Source: Zingiber officinale (lineage: Eukaryota > Streptophyta > Magnoliopsida > Zingiberales > Zingiberaceae). From it: 64,000 nt of DNA. Made by a program: the position numbers and the translations under genes. Below the pieces are notes generated by a model. The model did not search any database. It was not told the DNA's origin and was given only the letters and a program-made list of their open reading frames with translations. This document shows positions 26,987-39,229 of the stretch, in pieces (within the stretch, counting starts at the first letter, position 1; every line of letters begins with the position of its first letter). The stretch lies in NCBI RefSeq assembly GCF_018446385.1, contig NC_055996.1, forward strand, positions 13,751,317 through 13,815,316, read 5' to 3'.

Positions 26987-29160
26987 GTTAACTGCCAGAT
27001 TGGGTTTGTTTAAATAAATTCACTCAGTTGGGTAGCCCCCAATGAATTTTGTCTTATTTCATCGTAACATCGCCGCTGTGTTGGGCAACGCTTGTCATCT
27101 AAATCTGCTTCTCGTATCGTATTCAGTGAGAATAAGACTTTGAACTCATTTCCTGAGCTATGGATTACATTACTTACTCTACTGATTCTCTGTCGTATTT
27201 ATGCGTTAATTTCTCTTTGAGTCGCAGTGACAGTATTATCTGGGGATTATGATTCAACTACTGCACCTGTTCTGAGGACAATACATTAATACATTCGTCA
27301 TGGTTGACATTTATAGGAATTTAAATGGATTTAGTACTATATTATGATCTAGTGTCCCCTTGCACGAGCGCTGTAGACACCTTCGTCGGCAGTCCTATCT
27401 TCTCTGTCGAGCAGGTAACTTCTCACACAATTGTAGCAACCATACATTTGTCCACCTTTATTTATATTCATACATATCTTAAGCTTTTGGGATGATCTAT
27501 ATAAGCACGTCTTAACGCACTGCATTATTTAAACACGTCGTTGAGGCGACCTGGCCACGGGTTTGAATCCGATTATTATAGCTTCCAAGGTAAGATTATT
27601 ATACCTTTTAACTCGTTTAATTTATTAATCTAACTATTTTAATTAGTTATTTATTGATCTTATTCTAGTTTTTTATGAGTATATTTGATTGGTATCATGT
27701 AACTAATAATAATAAATATACTATACTGTATGAGCATTTAAAATTTTTAATCTTGAATATTATAATTTAAGAGGGAAATTTAAATCTTAAAGAAAAATTT
27801 TTATTAACTTAAATTCATTATAACCAAACTCCTAAATTCTAAAATCTTAAATCCTAAATCTATATATACATACTCCATAAATATTTAAAATTATTAATCT
27901 TAAACATTATAAATGATGAGGGAAGCTTGAACTCTAGTGAGAAAATTTTATTGACTTAAAATTATTATAATTCTACTTCTAAATTTTAAAATCGTGATCC
28001 CTAAATACATATAATATATCCTAAAAAATAAAAAATTAAAAATTAAAAAAATAAAGAATTGAGATGCCTGAATTTATTATATCCTAAAAAATAAAAAATT
28101 TAAAAAATAAAGAATTGAGATGCCTGAATTTAGTGTAGGTACCTCAACGATATTAAAAAAAAAATAAAATAAAATAAAATATCTGAAGGCTCAATTTTAT
28201 AAGTTTGAATAATAATAATAATAATAATAATATTAGATCTGTTTTACTGATCTATTTTGGCTCAGTTTTTTGCAATCATCTTTCCCATTATTTCAACCCT
28301 GCTACGAATAAGATGTTCACGTTTTAAAATATCTCATAAGTCATATTTAATAATTGATCCATTGGTATAAATTCAATTAGCCGGCCCATGGAAATTTTTC
28401 AATAGTTATCCAGGTAAATTAGAAAGCGTGTGCAACGGTCAACCCTCCGACAAATTCAATGGGATGAAGTTTAAAACACTAATACACTAATTGAAGGTTG
28501 AACTAAAATTATAAAAACAATAAAACGTCAGATAAGGAAGTAGAGGATTTTAACACGGAATCAATGAATTAAGTAACTTTAATTCATAGACAGAAATAAA
28601 TATATATTTTTAATTTTTAATTTTTAATTTTTTTCATATTTATAAATTTATAAATATTAAAAAAATAAAATATAAATAATAATTTTAAACCGTCATACAT
28701 TATGAAAGAATTGTACCGTCTAGAAAGATCATGGGTCAAAATTTTATGAATATTAATTCACTCAGATATTATATATAATTTTATAATTAAATATATTTAT
28801 ATGTCACACTGCCAGAGTGCCTTGACAAAGGTAATTAATGACAGACGTTTTCCACTGGTTGGAATATCACTCTCAGCCATAAGAATTAATATTTCTGAAA
28901 GAAACTTTCTTTCTTTTCTTTTCTTTTCTCTCTCACACATTATCAATCTTGATTAACTGCACAAGCTCTTAATGTTTGCACCAATATTTTTAATTTCAGA
29001 AAAATTATATATAAAGTAATTAAAATTTGTAGACAAATAAATGGTCAAATAAATACACTGATTTAATCTGTCTTAATGATATACAACTAGGACCATTTCT
29101 TTCCTCAGAAAAATCAAAATCCAACTTTTTTTTTCTTCTTTTCTTTTATTTTTTTAAGAG
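26987..29160. other. AT-rich intergenic region, MDH to MYB
   Basis: No gene found. It contains an imperfect 147-bp duplication (markers at 27736 and 27883), a 63-bp tandem duplication (28016-28132), and simple repeats: AATA runs near 28155-28178, (AAT)n at 28207-28230 and TTTTC runs at 28908-28927. Confidence 0.6.
28016..28132 (+). repeat. 63-bp tandem duplication
   Basis: 'tatcctaaaaaataaaaaat' at 28016 recurs at 28079, and each copy ends 'gagatgcctgaattta'. The copies differ by a short A/T indel. Confidence 0.8.
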
Positions 29161-29181
29161 AGAAAAATATATTTGTTCAGT

Positions 29182-29890
29182 TCAAAAGATAAGTTCTGAT
29201 AGATCCCCTTCAGCTCTCACAAATAATGCTCTCCAAAACTCCATATCGTCGTCGTCGCCATTATCGCACAAGTCGAACAGGTGACTTGCATCTTGAGACA
29301 TTCCTTTCGCTGAAAATTCTAGAGTGTCCTCCATCTCTGACTCACTGACACGATCTCCATTGTCGTTGCTGCTCGAGTAGTGTTCATGCGATACACCACT
29401 GTCCACCTTTTCCATCTTGTCTTCTGACTTCTCTGGTTGCATGTTTGGGCTCATGAAGAAGCTCTTCTTCTTCTTCATATGGGTGTGCCAAACATTCTTG
29501 ATCTCGTTGTCCGTCCTTCCAGGCAACTTCTTTGCTATAGCAGACCACCTGTTGCCGAGAATCTGATGCAGTCGAAGGATGGTCTCCTCTTCTTCCTCGC
29601 TGAAGCTTCCTCGTTTGATGTCAGGCCGCAGGTAGTTCACCCATCGGAGCCTGCAGCTCTTCCCGCACCTCAGCAGCCCTGATCGATCATGCAACAACCA
29701 AAAAATTAAAGAGAGAAATCAGAAATGAAACTAATGATTAAGGAATATGATTCTCACCGGCTTGTTTAGGCAGAGCTCGCCAGTTGCCATGGCCAAACCT
29801 CATGATGTGCTCCACTAAAACCCGGTCCTCCTCTGGAGTCCATTGCCCCTTATTCAGACCTGCCTTCGCGCAGCAAGGAGCTCTCACCAT
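29182..29890 (-). CDS. R2R3-MYB transcription factor, subgroup 2 (MYB13/14/15-like)
   Basis: Two exons on the minus strand, 29890-29758 and 29678-29182, give 209 residues with a GT-AG intron in the usual first-intron position of the R2 repeat (GCC G|GG). R2 starts [16 protein letters not shown] and ends [13 protein letters not shown]3 is [16 protein letters not shown]...[29 protein letters not shown]. The regular Trp residues are present; the first Trp of R3 is replaced by Phe, as is normal for plants. 'NVWHTHMKK', 'LPKQAG' and the C-terminal '[20 protein letters not shown]' fit subgroup 2, whose members (for example MYB14/15) act in stress, cold and phenylpropanoid/stilbene control. The second intron common in plant R2R3-MYBs is absent. 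The acidic tail (GDDDDMEFW) is a likely activation region. It is a nuclear DNA-binding protein; its targets cannot be told from here. Confidence 0.93.
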
Positions 29891-29948
29891 CTTGTTAAAG
29901 ATTGAATTAATTAATTAATTCAGTTCTCAGTCTCCTCTGTGCCACTGC

Positions 29949-29975
29949 ATATATATATATATATATATATATATA
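29949..29975. repeat. (AT)n microsatellite in MYB promoter
   Basis: About 13 AT dinucleotides end 59 bases upstream of the MYB start codon, where a TATA box would be expected. The repeat itself may serve as the TATA element. Confidence 0.85.
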
Positions 29976-30249
29976 GGGATTTGTGGTTTCACTGAGCAAG
30001 AAGGTGCTTCTGAGAACTTTCATATATTGAGATTGGAAGAGGCCAAAGGAAGGAGTTGAAATTTCCTTCGAGTTTGTGATTAAACGTCTCTTGTCATATC
30101 ATAATGGTTGCTCACATTAATGATACAGTTGAGTTGGTCAGGACTAAGACCATGACAATCCAAGAACTTGTATAATAAGACCATGTCAGTCAAAGGTGCA
30201 GGGCTGTGAAATGATTCAATAACGAAGTTAACATTTTTTTTATCAATAA

Positions 30250-30455
30250 ATATAAAAACAAGCATGCAAAAAATAATATACATTTTGTATGTATACTACA
30301 AGCATGTATCACATGCCAACTATGTATAATACAATATTGGTCCAATAAAAGTATACATATAAACAAGCATGCAAAATATAATATACATTTTGTACGTATA
30401 CTACAAGCATGTATCACATGCCAACTATGTATATATAACATATCACATGCAAACT
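30250..30455. repeat. 105-bp tandem duplication
   Basis: 'aacaagcatgcaaaa' at 30258 recurs 105 bases later (30363). Both copies continue through 'taatatacattttgta', 'ctacaagcatgtatcac' and 'atgccaactatgtata'. It lies directly beside the copia element at 30466. Confidence 0.85.
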
Positions 30456-31036
30456 ATATATAATATATTGAAACTAATAGGTGATGAAAAAAAATAGAAT
30501 AAAAAATAATTATTTAATTGATATTTATTAAAGTTAATAGAATTATTTATATAAATTGTCTAAATATAACATATAATTTATAAGCATAGCAATAAATATA
30601 ATAGATTTGGAAGTATTATTTTTGCTATTTGATTCATGTCGATCTTGATTATGATGCTTATTTTTATTGTGATGCCAAATATAATAAATCTCAATTGATT
30701 GAAATCAATTTGAGATTATTTTCCATTATCGTTATTACCCTCTGCAAACTCAACGGGAGTGTTTGAACGTTGAGTTTGAGTGCTAACTTGATGAAACGTT
30801 GTCTGGATAATGACTTGATAAATATATCAGTAATTTGATCTTTAGTAGAGATGTAAGAAATTGAAAGTTATTGAGTCGTCACACACTCACAAATAAAATG
30901 AAAACAAATCTCTACATACTTGGTATGAGCATAAAAAACAAGATTTACCGCAAGATAAGTTAGCTCCAATATTATCACACCAGATATTAGGTGTAGCAGT
31001 TGGAGAAAAGTATAATTTAGAAAGAAGAGATTGTAG

Positions 31037-31432
31037 CTAAATAATATCTGACGTCGCGTTAGCTATAACTTTATATTCCGCTTCAGTACTTGAGCGAGAG
31101 ACTGTAGGTTGCTTCTTTGAAAGCCAGAAAATAAGATTTTGCCTAAAAAATATGACATATCCACTTGTAGAATGTCTATCTTCAGGAGATCCAGCCCAAT
31201 CTATATCTCTGTATGCAATCAACTATCATAAAGACTGATGATATAAAAGAAGATCATGTAGAATAGTGCCTTTGAGATATCGAAGAATTCTCTTAACACC
31301 TTCCCAATGGTATTTAGTAGGAGCATGCATAAATTGACAGACACAATTCACAGCGAAAGTAGTATCAAGTCGTGTAATGGTGACATATTGTAGGGTACCA
31401 ATAATTCTTCGGTAGATCTGAGGGTCATACAT
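31037..31432 (-). pseudogene. Copia RNase H remnant
   Basis: Two open pieces (31432-31226 and 31222-31037) read 'YRRIIGTLQYVTITRLDTTFAV', 'HWEGVKRILRYLKGT', then '[21 protein letters not shown]', '[20 protein letters not shown]', the classic end of copia pol. A stop separates them. Confidence 0.88.
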
Positions 31433-31626
31433 CGAAGAGGAGGATGAAGATGCAGTGAAACCACCTTCAATGATTGGTGTGGAGATAGGACGTGCACCAT
31501 CTATTTTAGCTCGTTGTAGAAGTCCAGTAATATATTTGCTTTGAGAGAGAAGACAACCTTCAAAATGTGAGAGAAACTTTATGCTAAGGAAAAAATGAGC
31601 ATTGCTAAGATCCCGAATAGGAAACT

Positions 31627-32700
31627 CTAGATGAAAAAGATGGAGTAAAGTAGTAATGCCATTTGATCACTACTAGTTATTAATATATCATCCACATAAA
31701 TTAGAATAAATATTAAAAATTCCTCATTACATTTGTAGAATAGGAAAGAGTCAATTTTTGAACCAAAAATTCCCTGAGTATGAAGCCAGGTAGATAGACG
31801 ATGAAACCATGCACGAGGTGCTTGTTGAAAACTATATATAGTTTTTTGAAGTTGATACACATGTATTGGAAGTTGCGGGTGGATGAATTCAGGTGGTTGC
31901 TCCATATAAATAATTTCTTCAAGGTGTCCATGAAGGAAAGCATTAGAAACATCTAATTGTCGTATTGGTCAATTGGAGCTAACAACTATAGATAGTAGCA
32001 ATCCGATAGTTGTAATTTTGATGACTGGAGTAAAAGTATCATTGAAGTCAATACCTGGTTGTTGATTAAAGCCTTTAACAACAAGGCAAGCTTTGTAACA
32101 TTCAATAGATCCATCTGCACGATGCTTAATTCAGTAAACCCATTTAGAGCTCACAATATTCATAAATGGAGTACAAGAAACTAAGCTCCAGGTTGCATTG
32201 TGAAGAAGAGTATCAAATTTTGTAGTCGTCGCAGCACGCCAATTTGGATCTTTGACTGCCTGTTTAAACCTAGAAGGTTCAATAAAATTTGAAGAAGCAA
32301 TAAGAGCACGTGGAAGAGGATAACGAGTGGAAACTGATTGACATCGTGTATAAATATCGTTTAGAGGGAGTATTCGCTGAAGAGTATCATCATCAGAGCT
32401 ATTCGGAGATGAGTGGTCAGGCGGATGAGAATCAAAACTAGAGAGTGGATCACAACTAGCCGCTGAGTCTATAGGAATATGTGGAGATGGAGTAGGACCC
32501 ATGATACCATCCCCCCTTGTACTTTCAATATGTCGGGATTCTAGTATATTACTCGGTGATATTAGATAGGTGCCTTGATTATTTGAAGGAGGATTCGAGG
32601 TAGCAACTGCAAACGAAAAAAGACATTCATCAAAAGTAACATGTTGAGAAATATATATCCGCCCAGTCAAAATATGGAGGCAACGATACCCATGATGCAA
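31627..32700 (-). pseudogene. Copia reverse transcriptase remnant
   Basis: The piece 32700-32131 contains the linker and RT start ('DPNWRAATTTKFDTLLHNATWSLV'-type text; Lys/Trp of 'SSKWVY'). The piece 31905-31627 carries 'YSFQQAPRAWFHRLS' and the catalytic box IYVDDILITSSD. The part between is readable but broken by stops. Confidence 0.88.
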
Positions 32701-33768
32701 ATTACTATAACCAAGGAAAATATATTGTAGAGAAAGAGGGGGTTTAACTTGTGTTTAGAGTAAGGTTGTAGCCAAGGATAGCATGCGCGACCAAAGATAT
32801 GAAAGAAAGAGTAATCTGACAGACGATTATAAAGTCTTTCCAATTGACACTTATTTTGAAGTAGTAGAGTGGGTAAATGATTGACAAAGTAGATTATAGT
32901 TTGGGCAATATTATCCAAAAATTTAAGTGGAACTGAGGCATGATTAAGAAGAGCTAAGGCAGTTTCAACCACATGATGATATTTTCTCTCGGTGGATCCA
33001 TTTTGTTTAGGAGTTTGGAGACAAGAGACTCGTTGGAGGATGCTAGAGGAAGTAAGATGACGATGAAATGCTTGATACTCTTTACCCCAATCAGAATGAA
33101 GGGAGAGTATTTTATGATCAAAATAACGCTCAACATGCTTTTGAAAATGATAAAAAATATCGAAGAGATCATATTTTCTTTTCATAGGAAAAATCTAAGT
33201 AAACTTGCTAAAGTTATCAATAAAAATAACATAGTAAAGAAAACCCTAATTAGAAAGAATAGGCCCATACATCAAAGTGAATAATTTCCAAAGGAAATGT
33301 AGAGTTGCGAGTAAAGGATACAAAAAGTAGTATATGAGATTTTACTTTCATACAAGCTTCACATAAATGAGATGATGACGTTAAAGAAGTTGGTAAACCA
33401 AAACGATTAATAATGTCCTGAACAAGACGTAGAGACGGATGACCAAGACATGCATGCCAAGAGAATTTGCCCGTGCGTTTTCTAAGAAAGGTTTTGAGAG
33501 AGGTGGGTTGAAGATGATAAAGACTGTTTTTAGTGTCCCCTTGGAGTAGAATAGTTTCTGTTGCGGGATCCTTCACAAGACAATGATGAGGATGAAATTC
33601 AAAAAATACATTATTATCAAGAGCAAATTGATGTACAGAAAGTAAATTTTTAGTGATAGAAGGAACATGAAGAGTGTTGCACATGTGAAAAGTATGACTA
33701 TATGAATGAAAGAATGTATTTCCAATATGAGCAATTTGCAAACCTGAGCCATTGTCTATTTGTACCAC
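32667..33768 (-). pseudogene. Copia integrase remnant
   Basis: 33768-33250 gives the pre-integrase region with 'WHACLGHPSL' and 'LCEACMKVK' (the zinc-binding HHCC module). 33185-32667 gives the core: 'SDWGKEYQAF' with its Asp, and 'TPKQNGSTERKYHHVVETALALL' with the third acidic residue. The two are out of frame with one another. Confidence 0.88.
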
Positions 33769-34388
33769 GTATGGTCCATGATAAGGCGAAGCTTCTGTAA
33801 CAATATCATACTCCGATGTAACATGATGAGTTGTTCCAGAATCCGGATGTCATCCTGGGGTTTCAGGAACCAATGACGTTACATTAGGAGGGATGGAGAG
33901 TGAGAATGCTCCAGAATGAGATATACTAAATTGCCTAGATGAGGAGGGGGTCGATTTGATGATACAAGTCCTACTAAAAAATTTGAATAATATCTTTTAT
34001 AACAATTTTGAGCATAATCACAATAGTTGAAGCAAATTTGACAGCGTCCTTTACCTCGACCTCAACCTTTGAAACCTCCAATCTGATTTTGATGATCATG
34101 TTGGGGAGGAGATTGATTATGTTGATCAAATTATGGAGCTTTGCTAATCATGTATGCCTATAAAGACAAAGAATCTAACATCCTTTGAGATTGTATTTGT
34201 AGAAGCCTTTCATGAGAGGATAGCATATAATGAAGAGTTTCGAGTGATACTTGATCCATGTGAGTCATCACACTAGGAACAAAGCTATCATATTGAGAAC
34301 CCAAACCTACAAGAACATGCATTAATAGTTCTGGATCAGAGACCGAATGTCCAATTGCAGCTAGATTGTTGGCAATGATCTTGACTGA

Positions 34389-34577
34389 TTACATATAGCA
34401 ACTGATAGAGGCACCCCCTCGTTGCACAGGCTGTAATTGTAGACGAAGTTGGAGAACCCGTGCTTGAGAGTGGGATGCAAAAAAATGATCAAGAGCTTCC
34501 CAAATCTGATGAGAGGTGTTGAGGCCAACGAGCATTGAAAGTATAGACTCAGTGATTGATGAGATTAGCCAAGACAA
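34389..34577 (-). pseudogene. Copia gag remnant
   Basis: A 62-residue open piece, 'WLISSITESILSMLVGLNTS' then 'IWEALDHFFASHSQARVLQL', matches the gag domain of copia elements (UBN2 type). A degraded zinc-knuckle region with stops lies at 34000-34100. Confidence 0.75.
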
Positions 34578-35262
34578 GACTAATTGATCCTTCTTAAATC
34601 AAATAGCATAAGATGGATCTTCTTTTTGAGGTGAGGATGAAGTACCATCAACAGATCAAGTAAGTCATGAACACAAAGTAAAGTAAAAAATTGTAATTTT
34701 CAAAGTAAATAGTTATCATGGTCAAGCTTAACGGGAAAAAAGGAACTATATGAAAAGGGAAAGATGTATTCTATGATGACACAGGGATCTCAGTAGAACT
34801 GATAAAAGATATTTTTTTCTCAATTTTTTTCTCTGTTTTTTCCTCTACTGCTCTATTTTTTTTTGCATTTTTTTCTTGCTCGTTTTTTTTACTTTTTGTT
34901 TTTTTTCTAACAGAAATGGATAAAAATAAAGAAGGAAAAAAACACAGAGAAATAAAACGAACAAATAATAACTTTACCTTACTACAATTGGCGTTGTCGA
35001 ACTTACTGTCGTCGATGGAAAAGAGTTGTTGATGAAAGGAGAAGAAAAGCTGCTGCTGTCGAAGTTGCCGAGGTTGCCGTACTGTAGACGATTATATCAA
35101 ACCTCAATATAGAAACTCCTGTAGCTATTGTAACAAAAATTCAGAAGAGGAGAAAGTGAAGTTGATTCTGATATCGTGTTGAAACTAATAGATGAATAAA
35201 AAAATAAAATAGAGAATAATTCTTTGATTGATATTTATTAAAGTCAATAAATTTATTTATCT

Positions 35263-35330
<68 letters not shown>
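35263..35330. repeat. (TA)n microsatellite, about 34 units
   Basis: An uninterrupted TA run inside or at the outer edge of the right LTR of the copia element. The left LTR has ordinary sequence at the corresponding place, so the expansion happened after insertion or reflects an insertion into TA-rich DNA. Confidence 0.9.
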
Positions 35331-35331
<1 letters not shown>

Positions 35332-35332
<1 letters not shown>

Positions 35333-35485
35333 GATGTATAGATTATTGACAAAATCAAAACCTAAGTCAACATTGAACAGCATATATATATATATAGCTA
35401 TATATAAATAAAAGACAACTAGAAAAGGATGTATAGATTATGAGTTGTTGACAAATCAAAACCTAAGTCAACATTGAACAGCATT
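35332..35485 (+). repeat. About 98-bp tandem duplication
   Basis: 'ggatgtatagatta' then 'cctaagtcaacattgaacagca' occurs at 35332 and again near 35430, separated by a short TA-rich stretch. Confidence 0.8.
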
Positions 35486-35777
35486 AATTTTCATTAGTAA
35501 ACTATTTAATGGCTACTAGAAAAGTTATTAATGTATGATTACTACAAGCTAATTGGGTTGCATTAATTTTCATTAGTAAACTGTTTTTGAAGAATGGGTG
35601 GCATAATTGTAGAAGAAGAATGTATGATTACTAGAAAAGTTATAATCACGTTTGATACATGAGGAGATCAGTTCAGCATAAGGCTAGCTGATAAGGTTTG
35701 ACGTGGCCGCCAAGTAAAGCCTTAGCATATATAGGAATATTATCGTTCGAAAATATCTTCTATCGGGCTCATACACG

Positions 35778-35953
35778 TTTTGAAAAGAGAAATGATATTC
35801 TTAAAAAAAAATCTCAAGGAAAACTCTTAAAGATAGACACATAAATGATGTGACCCACAAAAAAATGAAATGATGGGTCCCATCATTTATGTGTCTATCC
35901 TTAAAAATTTTCCTTGAGATTTTTCCTTAAGAATATCATAGCTCTTTTGAAAA
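35778..35953. mobile_element. Foldback MITE (near-perfect hairpin)
   Basis: The left arm (atgatattctta, aatctcaagg, gatagacacataaatgat) and the right arm (atcatttatgtgtctatc, ccttgagatt, taagaatatcat) are reverse complements with a few mismatches around a loop of some 25 bases. The pairing extends outward to 'ttttgaaaagag' / 'ctcttttgaaaa'. It is about 175 bp long with no coding. I could not define a target duplication. Confidence 0.85.
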
Positions 35954-36416
35954 TATCCCGATTCATAATATCTTCGGTTTTTGCTTATGCTCTTTGAGAA
36001 CATTATTGATAAAAAAAAAAAACATACCCATTCTACTAGTTCATATCCATTATATGGGACACTTTATGTTTGGGAACATCTCCGACCGTGGAGATATACT
36101 CATACGATCTATGAAAACATATTCTACCTAGAACATTCTCACTTTGCTCACACCCTTGCTATACACTCGTTAGGAATAATTTCGACCGAGAACATCTCCG
36201 CTACACTCATACAGTCTTTAATGTAGCGGATAATTATCGGTTCCATTAATTTCCGCACGAATATAAAAAATAACTATCGAATCCATTGATTAACCCACGA
36301 ATAATGAAAGATGATCTTCTACAATCTATTGATTTGAAGGAGAATATCAGGAAATAGGAAAAACACAACGTTCCAAAAAGATGACGATGACTAAAAATAA
36401 CATTAAGAACAAGCAT
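35954..36416. other. Intergenic, no gene seen
   Basis: AT-rich DNA between the foldback MITE and the gypsy-type LTR. Nothing recognisable. Confidence 0.4.
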
Positions 36417-39221
36417 GACTCGTTGCCACTAAAAATCTAATAAAATTTATTAGATTTTTTTTTTTAGATTTTAAAAAGGTTATTTTAGATTTTATAGGGA
36501 TAAACGGAGAGGATTTAAAGTTTGTTTAAGAATACCTATTTAAACGAGGAGTTGATTAATATGGAATCCAGGTTTATTTAATTAAAAACCTAAGTTTGAT
36601 TAATGTGGACGCCACTTCTCCTCGCTCGCACGTCGCCGCTGCGCTTGCTCGCACAGCACTGCCGCGGGACGACGCAGGCCATGGCCGACCGCCAGCTCTT
36701 CACCGCCAGCATCTGGCTTCTCCTTCTCACGAGTCGCTGCCTATCCCCTCACCGTGCGCATGCTGCGATCTCGCCACAGTGCCGCCTCCCTCCTCACGCA
36801 TGAATTTGAAACAGCCGGAACCCAGCCGCTGCCTCGACCAGCCGTCGCCACCGTTGCAACCCGACGACCACCAGATCTCTTTTTCCCATCACAGAGGGCA
36901 TGCCATCACTGGTCACTGTATCACCGAACGGGCCGCAGACCTTCTCACCGCCGACTGGGATCTGTAGGTAACACATAATTGGAGTTTTAGAATTCAGTAA
37001 TTTGCTATAGTAGGTTGATTAATTCGTGGACTAATGAATTAGTAATTGATTAACAGATAGATTAATTGATAGATCGATTGATAAATTTAATTTATTTAGA
37101 TATTAATCAGTTGATTTAGAAATTGATAATTAATGATTAGCTAACTCACTCACATGGAAAATTGATTAGATATTAATAAAGAGTTAACTATGTTAGGTTA
37201 ATTAACTCGATGGTTAACTGAACTGTTAATGAGATTACTGTGGTACTTAGACTAATTGTATTTTATATTTGTAGGATTTGAGTTTGAGATAGACCTTTAA
37301 CTCGAAGATGGTTATGACGATCTACATTTGAGGTGGGTAGATTCTGCTCGTCTTTTGCGAGCTTTGATTATAGTACATGCATGATTGTTTACTGTCATGT
37401 TTTGATTGGGTCGCAGATACTGGCTTACCGTAATTATGCGCTATATTCCTTTTGAGTTTGATACCTTATTGTTGTCCTTATATCCTTATATGTTGACCTA
37501 TTGTTGATAGCTATATAGTCTTGTTTATTATTCATGATTGTGTTTATGGATATGCATGTTATTACCTTACCGTAGTGTAGGACGACATTAGATATTCTGC
37601 TAGACCCTTTGCAGATGATTTGACTCTGTGCTTGTTGCTAGGATGATCATACCTTAGTATAGGATATGGGGCATCTTGCTAAACCCTTGTTTATTATTTC
37701 ATACTGTAGTGTAGGATATTGAATATCCTAATAGACCTTTGTTATTATTTAGGCCTATAACTCATGTTCGTGAATTTATGCTATAGTATGGTTATATACT
37801 TAGGTTGTGCCTATAAGTCAATGATCCTATAGGTAGTATAGTTGGGTGTAAGAACATATATGTTAGTGAGATTATACTGACCAATAGTTGATGAGAATCA
37901 CTCCCTAGTAGAAGGGTAGCATATCCCACTAGGTTTTTCCCTTCGAATCAGCCCCTATGATTACTTGATCTTGACCCCGTTGTATATTATATATGTGATG
38001 ATATGATGGACTTAGTTGGGATATTAATACTAGGTGACTAATAACTTGGGGACGAGATTGTCTATTTTCTGTCTATATATTAGTAGGATGATATCGTAAT
38101 ATGGGGTACCAAGTACCATAGTAGACCCCTATTGTTATATAGGCTTATGCCTATACATTAGTAGAATTATACCATAGTGTAGGTTTTCGAGGATCCTACT
38201 AGACCCCTTAGTTGCTATACCATGTCGATCATTGTTTCTCATTCGTGGTTGAGAGAGTCATCAGCAACCGTTGGTATATCCTGTCGACCATTGTCTCCCA
38301 TTCATTGTTGAGAGAGTCGTCAGCGACTGTTAGTATATCCTGTCTCCCATGCGTGGGTGAGAGGGTCGTTAGTGACCATTGGTATATACCCTGTCTGTCC
38401 ACGGGATCATCCATAGTAGAGCGTTCTCTCGTAGACAGTGACTAGTTATTTACCCTGTCAGTTCATGGGACCATCCATGGTAGAGCGTTCTCTCGCGGAT
38501 AGTGACTAGTCATTTATCCTGGCTGCCCACGGGATCATCCGTGGTAGAGCGTTCTCCTACAACCAGTGTTTGTTATATACTTGCTATATGTCGGTCATGT
38601 ATTTGTTCGTGCAGATTTGAACGTATTGTATGTACTCCCGATTTATTGGTTATACTTAGTTGAGTAGGTTAGTAAAGTGCTATGTTATTGATTATGCTTT
38701 TGGTTAGCCGGTGATTATGTTGGGACACCTGCGTGATTAGTAAGTATTTTATCTGAGACTACATCCTTTGATCTTCTGTCAGTATATTATTATGCACTAT
38801 TTTCTTCTATCCACTGAGTATATTTTTTTTATACTCACTACCCGTTGTTCTTCTTTGATCCTCCAGGTTAGCAGATAAAGGATGTGTGTCGCTCAAAGGT
38901 CCTAGCTGCCTGTCCCACTCGAGTTCGGATTTCTGAGTTTGGATTTCTATATGAGTGTTACTTTACATTCCACTGCTTATAGTTTGGGTTTCCTCTTTGT
39001 ATCGAATGTTTATGTCGTTGGTTATATTTTTGGTTAATTTAATATGTTCACATGTGCATGCATACATACACGCATTATCATTATTGCTATTTGTGACTTG
39101 GTGTTATTATATTTCATTGGTGTTTTATGTGGGCTCGAATTGGTTTGATATCATATTTCCTATATTGTCACTAGGGAATACCGTTCGATTTGGCGGACAA
39201 GTATACCCTCGGGGCGTGACA
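36417..39221 (+). mobile_element. Gypsy-type LTR, probable solo, plus orientation
   Basis: The right end '...ggggcgtgaca' (39221) is the same terminus as the Tekay LTRs read in reverse (44780 and 58117). The early part (about 36500) has 'gggataaa...gtttaagaatacc' in the position where those LTRs have 'gggataaatatggg...gtttaggctacc'. The layout also matches: a GC-rich block, then 'cactgag...actcac' and 'ccaggtt' near the 3' end, and a length near 2.8 kb. No primer-binding site follows and no internal region precedes it, so I call it a solo LTR. The left boundary is approximate. The GC-rich ORFs at 36596-36978 are part of it and not genes. Confidence 0.6.
38215..38570 (+). repeat. Two adjacent three-copy tandem arrays in the LTR
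   Basis: Array A (about 38215-38390): three units of 50-60 bases with 'gagagagtc.tcagc' and 'ggtatatcctgtc'. Array B (about 38391-38570): three units of 63-64 bases with 'gggatcatcc.tagtagagcgttctc'; markers at 38416, 38480 and 38543. Confidence 0.8.
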
Positions 39222-39229
39222 TCCACACC

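Larger units (their letters stand above)
30466..35330 (-). mobile_element. Decayed copia element with short LTRs
   Basis: Direct repeats 'ttgaaactaatag...gatatttattaaag..aat' at 30466-30590 and 35177-35262 are the two LTRs. Just inside the right one, the reverse complement of 35163-35176 reads like the tRNA-Met primer site (GATATCAGA). Between them, on the minus strand, gag, integrase, RT and RNase H follow in copia order (right to left). Many stops break the frames. The right LTR runs into a long TA repeat, so its outer end and the target duplication cannot be fixed. The LTRs look only about 100-150 bases long, short for an element with full pol. Confidence 0.82.

Noticed and set aside
27540-27590. 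'cgggtttgaatccg' as box B of a tRNA or SINE
   Set aside because: No box A at the right distance, no SINE tail and no target duplication seen.
36596-36978. GC-rich ORFs that could be a small gene
   Set aside because: They overlap in several frames, have no domain, and sit where the related Tekay LTRs have their GC-rich block.
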